Assembly: GCA_003565035.1 (NCBI GenBank) | Contig: PXDP01000028.1 | Coordinates: 1-10,242, forward strand | From: PVC group bacterium | GTDB lineage: Bacteria > Verrucomicrobiota > Kiritimatiellia > SS1-B-03-39 > UBA6053 | DNA: 10,242 nucleotides | Direction of reading: 5' to 3' | Program-made: the position numbers and the translations under genes | Notes under the pieces: generated by a model | Told to the model about the DNA's origin: nothing | Databases searched by the model: none | The model's input: only the letters and a program-made list of their open reading frames with translations | Shown: in pieces, positions 7,514-10,242 of the stretch | Numbering within the stretch: position 1 is the stretch's first letter | Layout of the letters: every line of letters begins with the position of its first letter

Positions 7514-8341
7514 CCAACCCGGTTGCACCTCCCAGCCGGGATCACCAGCCCCTCCTGCGGCGGTCAACCGCCCAACGACTATGCCGACACCTTCACCCTG
7601 CCGTGGAATGATTTGAGAGCGGTGGAGGCCGCCATGGAAGCATCCAGGAACGATTTGGCCTGCGTGCTCATGGAACCGTTGTTGGCAAACTCGGGCTGCT
7701 GCGAGGCGCAGGAGGGTTACCTGCGGGGCGTGGTCGATCTGTGCCGTGAAAAGGGGGTGGTGTCGATTTTCGACGAGGTGATCACCGGATTCCGCCTGGG
7801 GCTGGGCGGGGCCCGCGACTACTTCGGCGTGCAACCGGATCTCAGTGTGTATGCCAAGGCGATGGCCGGAGGGTTCACCATGTCGGCCATCGGCGGTCGG
7901 CGGGAAATGTTCGATGTTCTGCGGGATGGCTCCACGATTCATGCCGGAACCTATAATGGATCCTCCTTTAATCTTGCGGCGGCATTGACCACGATTTCCA
8001 TCCTTTCCCGGGAAGGGTGTTATGAAAACATGCATGCCTACGGATACGCGGTCCGAAAACATCTGGAGGCCGAGGCGGAAAGACGGGGGATTCCATTGAT
8101 CACCTGTGGTTCAGGCAGCGTGTTCGGGGTGCATATGGGGCTGAACGCACCGCCACGGAATTATGAAGACACCTTGAAAACAGACAAGGCACTGTACAAA
8201 AAGTTTCATCGGGCCATGCTTGAACGGGGGGTTCACCTGCTTCCGGACGGACGCTGGTACGTGGGAGCCGCCCATACAGAGGTGGAATTACATCTGGTTC
8301 GCCACGCGATTACGGAAAGTTTGAAAACCGTAACCACTTGA
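7514..8341 (+). pseudogene. 5'-truncated class III aminotransferase (glutamate-1-semialdehyde 2,1-aminomutase type)
   Basis: The frame from the kinase stop (7511-7513) to 8341 encodes the C-terminal two thirds of a class III aminotransferase of the GSA-aminomutase type. Present are PWNDL, VLMEPLLANSG, SIFDEVITGFR (PLP-nitrogen Asp), SVYAKAMAGGF (Schiff-base Lys) and HAGTYNGSSFN. Family members are about 430 residues; only about 270 remain. The first 150 or so residues, including the PLP phosphate-binding loop, are absent. The only early start-like codon is a TTG at 7523, and no Shine-Dalgarno precedes it. Homology-like sequence begins within a few codons of the kinase stop and in the same frame, which suggests an internal deletion or an assembly collapse at about 7511-7525. 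If made, the product would probably be inactive as an aminotransferase. The remaining frame is undamaged, so the event may be recent. Confidence 0.78.
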
Positions 8342-8400
8342 GATAAAGAGATATTTCTTCAAACGAATTTTTAGTACGAAACCATGAAAAGGAAACAAGT
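8342..8400 (+). promoter_or_regulatory. AT-rich gap with the ribosome binding site of the FAH-family gene
   Basis: A 59-bp AT-rich spacer carries AAAAGGA at 8387-8393, 7 nt before the ATG at 8401. This is the best Shine-Dalgarno in the operon and fixes the start of the downstream gene. No hairpin followed by a T-run is visible, so read-through from the upstream genes is likely. I could not pick out a convincing separate promoter. Confidence 0.5.
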
Positions 8401-9201
8401 ATGAGACTTACCCGCTACCAGGACCCACAGGGACGCGTTCATTACGCGGCCAACGGAAATCGAATCGAGGGCGATATGTACGGGGACTATTCCGTAACGA
8501 ACGAGAAGGCGGATGTCTTTAAACTTCTCGCCCCGATTCAGCCCACCGGAATTCTTTGCATTGGGTTAAATTATAAACAACATGCGGCGGAAAGCGGTAT
8601 GAAGGTGAACGAGTGGCCGGTTCTGTTTACCAAAAGCCTTAACACCCTGCAACATCCCGGGGATCCCATTGAACTCCCGGTTCATTTGAAGAGTGACGAG
8701 GTGGACTATGAATGCGAGTTGGCGGTGGTGATCGGTAAGCCGTGCAAAAACGTGTCGCGTGAACACGCTCTGGAGTACGTTTTGGGCTATACCTGTGCGA
8801 ATGACGTGTCCGCCCGCGATTGGCAAATCGCCCGGGGGGGAGGGCAGTGGTGCCGGGGAAAATCCTTTGACACCTTTTCCCCCCTGGGTCCTTGTTTGGT
8901 TACCCCTGATGAAATTCCAAACCCCAATGCGCTTCAGATCAAAACCATTCTAAACGGCGACGTGGTACAGGATTCCAACACCGCAGACATGATTTTTGAC
9001 GTTCCCGAACTCATTGAATTTCTCAGCGGCAGCAGCACCCTGCTTCCCGGAACGGTGATTCTCACCGGAACCCCCCAGGGAGTAGGTATGGCTGCAAAGC
9101 CACCCCGCTGGTTGAAGTCAGGTGATGAAGTGGTTATTGAGATTGAGCATATTGGAAAGCTAACCAATCCGGTGCTTTTAGAATGTGGCATGCGCACTTG
9201 A
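8401..9201 (+). CDS. Fumarylacetoacetate hydrolase (FAH) family protein
   Basis: This 266-residue cytosolic protein belongs to the FAH superfamily, Mg/Mn-dependent enzymes that cleave C-C bonds of beta-diketo acids, decarboxylate oxaloacetate, or dehydrate/hydrate sugar-acid intermediates. Conserved elements are IGLNYKQHAAE (54-64), PVLFTKSLNT (73-82), DYECELAVVIG (102-112) with metal ligands Glu104/Glu106, NDVSARDWQ (134-142) with the third acidic ligand (Asp135), GKSFDTFSPLGP (153-164) and LTGTPQGVG (221-229). The length fits bacterial FAH-domain proteins. The start is supported by a well-placed Shine-Dalgarno. Members of this family act in catabolism of deoxy-sugars (for example 2,4-diketo-3-deoxy-L-fuconate hydrolase) and aromatic acids. 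In this cluster a sugar-acid substrate is more plausible, but that is inference. It is the last gene of the plus-strand run. Confidence 0.9.
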   Translation: MRLTRYQDPQGRVHYAANGNRIEGDMYGDYSVTNEKADVFKLLAPIQPTGILCIGLNYKQHAAESGMKVNEWPVLFTKSLNTLQHPGDPIELPVHLKSDEVDYECELAVVIGKPCKNVSREHALEYVLGYTCANDVSARDWQIARGGGQWCRGKSFDTFSPLGPCLVTPDEIPNPNALQIKTILNGDVVQDSNTADMIFDVPELIEFLSGSSTLLPGTVILTGTPQGVGMAAKPPRWLKSGDEVVIEIEHIGKLTNPVLLECGMRT

Positions 9202-9379
9202 GGTGGGAGCGGGGTCTTTTCTCTCTTTTGACCGTCGACAGGCGGCCTTGGCGGATCTTGCGGGCCTGCAGGTCCCGGTAGCGCCCAGTGGACCTTAATG
9301 CGCTATACTCCCTATGATCCGTGTTTCTCTGTGGTGATTCCATCTCATCTTCGGAATGATCTGGAGGTGATTTCCCGGA
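9202..9379. other. Convergent intergenic region with a GC-rich dyad, no gene
   Basis: This 178-bp gap separates the convergent plus- and minus-strand units. It contains a GC-rich dyad centred on the palindrome CCTGCAGG (9265-9272), flanked by GGG/CCC. On the minus strand there is a stretch of the CCACAGAGAAACACGGAT type (about 9318-9335), reminiscent of short intergenic repeats seen in environmental bacterial genomes. No canonical hairpin plus T-run terminator could be identified for either unit. Confidence 0.4.
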
Positions 9380-9766
9380 TCAACAAGTTGAACAGATCGG
9401 GAGCTTCGGGCTTAACGGGGCTTGGGTGTGGGAGAAAGGAGGAAGCCCCATATCACGTATGAGGTGCCCTGGAACGGTTCGTGCCTCGATCTCGCCGCAT
9501 CCGAGAGCGGTGCGGATATTCTTCAGGAATGTCGGCAGTCCGAATGCTCTTGATTTCGCCTGATAGAGTGCCAGACGCTGCAAGGCCCTCTGGGAGGCAA
9601 ATCCCGATTCCGGCAATGCCAAATGTAACATCATGGCTTTATCCAAAAGCGGTTTAACTTCTTCAAGGTCTATTTCCCGGCGCTTGATTTGATACCAAAG
9701 CCTGTTCAGGCTCGGAGGATGAAACGCGTATTCATAACAACATTGCAATTCCTGGCGGCTGGTCAT
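9380..9766 (-). CDS. Small hypothetical protein paired with a nucleotidyltransferase-like gene
   Basis: I do not recognise this 128-residue protein. It appears largely helical and soluble, with no signal peptide or membrane segment: residues 1-90 are rich in Leu, Arg, Lys and Glu, and the last 22 residues are Pro-rich, ending in ICSTC. The start is well supported. The minus-strand sequence AAAGGA (9775-9780) lies 8 nt before the ATG at 9766. That ATG overlaps the stop of the upstream gene as ATGA, so the two are translated together. An RTVPGH stretch (96-101) formally fits the RX4H pattern of HEPN RNases, but the surroundings do not look HEPN-like, so I do not assign it. Pairing with a nucleotidyltransferase-type protein suggests a toxin-antitoxin-like or modification module. 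Confidence 0.6.
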   Translation of the reverse strand: MTSRQELQCCYEYAFHPPSLNRLWYQIKRREIDLEEVKPLLDKAMMLHLALPESGFASQRALQRLALYQAKSRAFGLPTFLKNIRTALGCGEIEARTVPGHLIRDMGLPPFSHTQAPLSPKLPICSTC

Positions 9767-10242
9767 GTGTTATTTCCTTTCCATACCCTGAGATCCTCGC
9801 GGTAGTTTGCAAGATTTTCAAGTACAATGATGTCAGTGCTGAAAGGTGTTGGCAGCCTTTTGACCGCTTCGACGACATCCTCAAACGAAATCCGGGTTTG
9901 TGAAAGCAGGTACTGAATGTCGCCCTGGTCAATTTCATCATATCGAATCAGTTTGCTGGCAATGAGATCCGCTGGTGACCCGCATTTCACCGTAAGTTGA
10001 GTTCCCTGCCAGAGCAGCATACTTCGCTCCGGGGCTGGAATGGGCAGGCACAAACGGAGGGCCTGAATCCATTCAATGTGGTTGCTTGCCGCATCGCCAG
10101 GCGGGTTTACCGGAATCCCCGCCAGTGAGGCCGCGCGTACAAGTTCCGCATAGTTCACGTCTGAATAGGGGCCCGCAACATCGATGTCCAGACTTGTCCG
10201 GTCGGGTTCATCAAGCAGAATGCATACGGCACTGCCATAAAT
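9763..10242 (-). CDS. Nucleotidyltransferase-like protein (DUF6036/AbiEii-like), 5' end beyond the window
   Basis: Reading in from the right edge on the minus strand, the frame is open at once and gives 159 residues to the stop at 9763. A GTG at 10158 is an internal codon, not a good start, because the upstream part is clearly domain sequence. The first visible residues are IYGSAVCILLD, and RTSLDIDVAG follows shortly. This is the GGSA-plus-DxD pattern of the nucleotidyltransferase fold found in DUF6036/AbiEii/MNT-type proteins, some of which are antitoxins that nucleotidylate their partner or its target. A central GSPADLIASKLIRYDEIDQGDIQYLL stretch (split here by a GSPADLIASK core and a DQGDIQYLL helix) matches the D/K-x-x-R-x-x-x-D region common in these families. 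The N-terminus lies outside the window. It overlaps the next gene by 4 bp. Confidence 0.65.
   Translation of the reverse strand: MYGSAVCILLDEPDRTSLDIDVAGPYSDVNYAELVRAASLAGIPVNPPGDAASNHIEWIQALRLCLPIPAPERSMLLWQGTQLTVKCGSPADLIASKLIRYDEIDQGDIQYLLSQTRISFEDVVEAVKRLPTPFSTDIIVLENLANYREDLRVWKGNNT

Noticed and set aside
7331..8062. 243-codon minus-strand frame opposite the kinase end and the truncated aminotransferase
   Set aside because: It lies antisense to clear aminotransferase motifs and has no protein-family features of its own.
9134..9343. Basic 69-codon minus-strand frame across the end of the FAH-family gene
   Set aside because: It has no start context, overlaps the real gene antisense, and runs through the repeat-like intergenic block.

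Overview
The window is about 10.2 kb of moderately GC-rich bacterial DNA. It is dominated by one dense run of eight plus-strand genes (303-9201), followed by a two-gene unit on the minus strand (9380 to the window end). No RNA gene, transposase, integrase or CRISPR array was recognised. The gene set suggests a member of the PVC group (Lentisphaerae/Kiritimatiellota/Verrucomicrobia/Planctomycetes) or a similar environmental heterotroph. It includes a short ceramidase-type hydrolase, a divergent glucosamine-6-phosphate deaminase homologue, a Gfo/Idh/MocA oxidoreductase and an FGGY kinase. That placement is inference from gene content only; there is no phylogenetic marker in the window.

Layout. 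Positions 1-302 are AT-rich and hold no convincing gene. They contain a good sigma70-like promoter (-35 at 205-210, -10 at 229-234) whose -10 box lies inside an 18-bp inverted repeat, a likely operator. The run then encodes, in order: a class III aminotransferase (303-1685); a Gfo/Idh/MocA oxidoreductase (1738-2883); an amidohydrolase_2-type hydrolase (2880-3820) broken by a one-base frameshift near its start; a NagB-like sugar-phosphate isomerase/deaminase homologue with altered active-site residues (3824-4771); a neutral-ceramidase-type amidase domain (4773-6128); an FGGY sugar kinase (6125-7513); a 5'-truncated glutamate-1-semialdehyde-aminomutase-type aminotransferase (about 7514-8341); and a fumarylacetoacetate-hydrolase-family protein (8401-9201). 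Spacing is tight: ATGA and GTGA overlaps, then gaps of 1, 3, 9, 52 and 59 bp. This fits a single operon.

How the genes may work together (inference). The set looks catabolic. An N-acyl amide hydrolase (ceramidase fold), a sugar kinase, a sugar-isomerase/deaminase homologue, an NAD(P) sugar oxidoreductase and aminotransferases together suggest breakdown of an N-acylated amino sugar or amino-polyol by a route that does not use the classical NagA/NagK/NagB enzymes. The FAH-family protein and the amidohydrolase would act on later acidic intermediates. The substrate cannot be read from the sequence. No transporter or regulator is present in the window.

The minus-strand pair is separate. It consists of a nucleotidyltransferase-like protein (DUF6036/AbiEii-like, running off the right edge) and a small unknown protein that overlaps it by 4 bp. 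The organisation recalls toxin-antitoxin modules, but the function is unproven.
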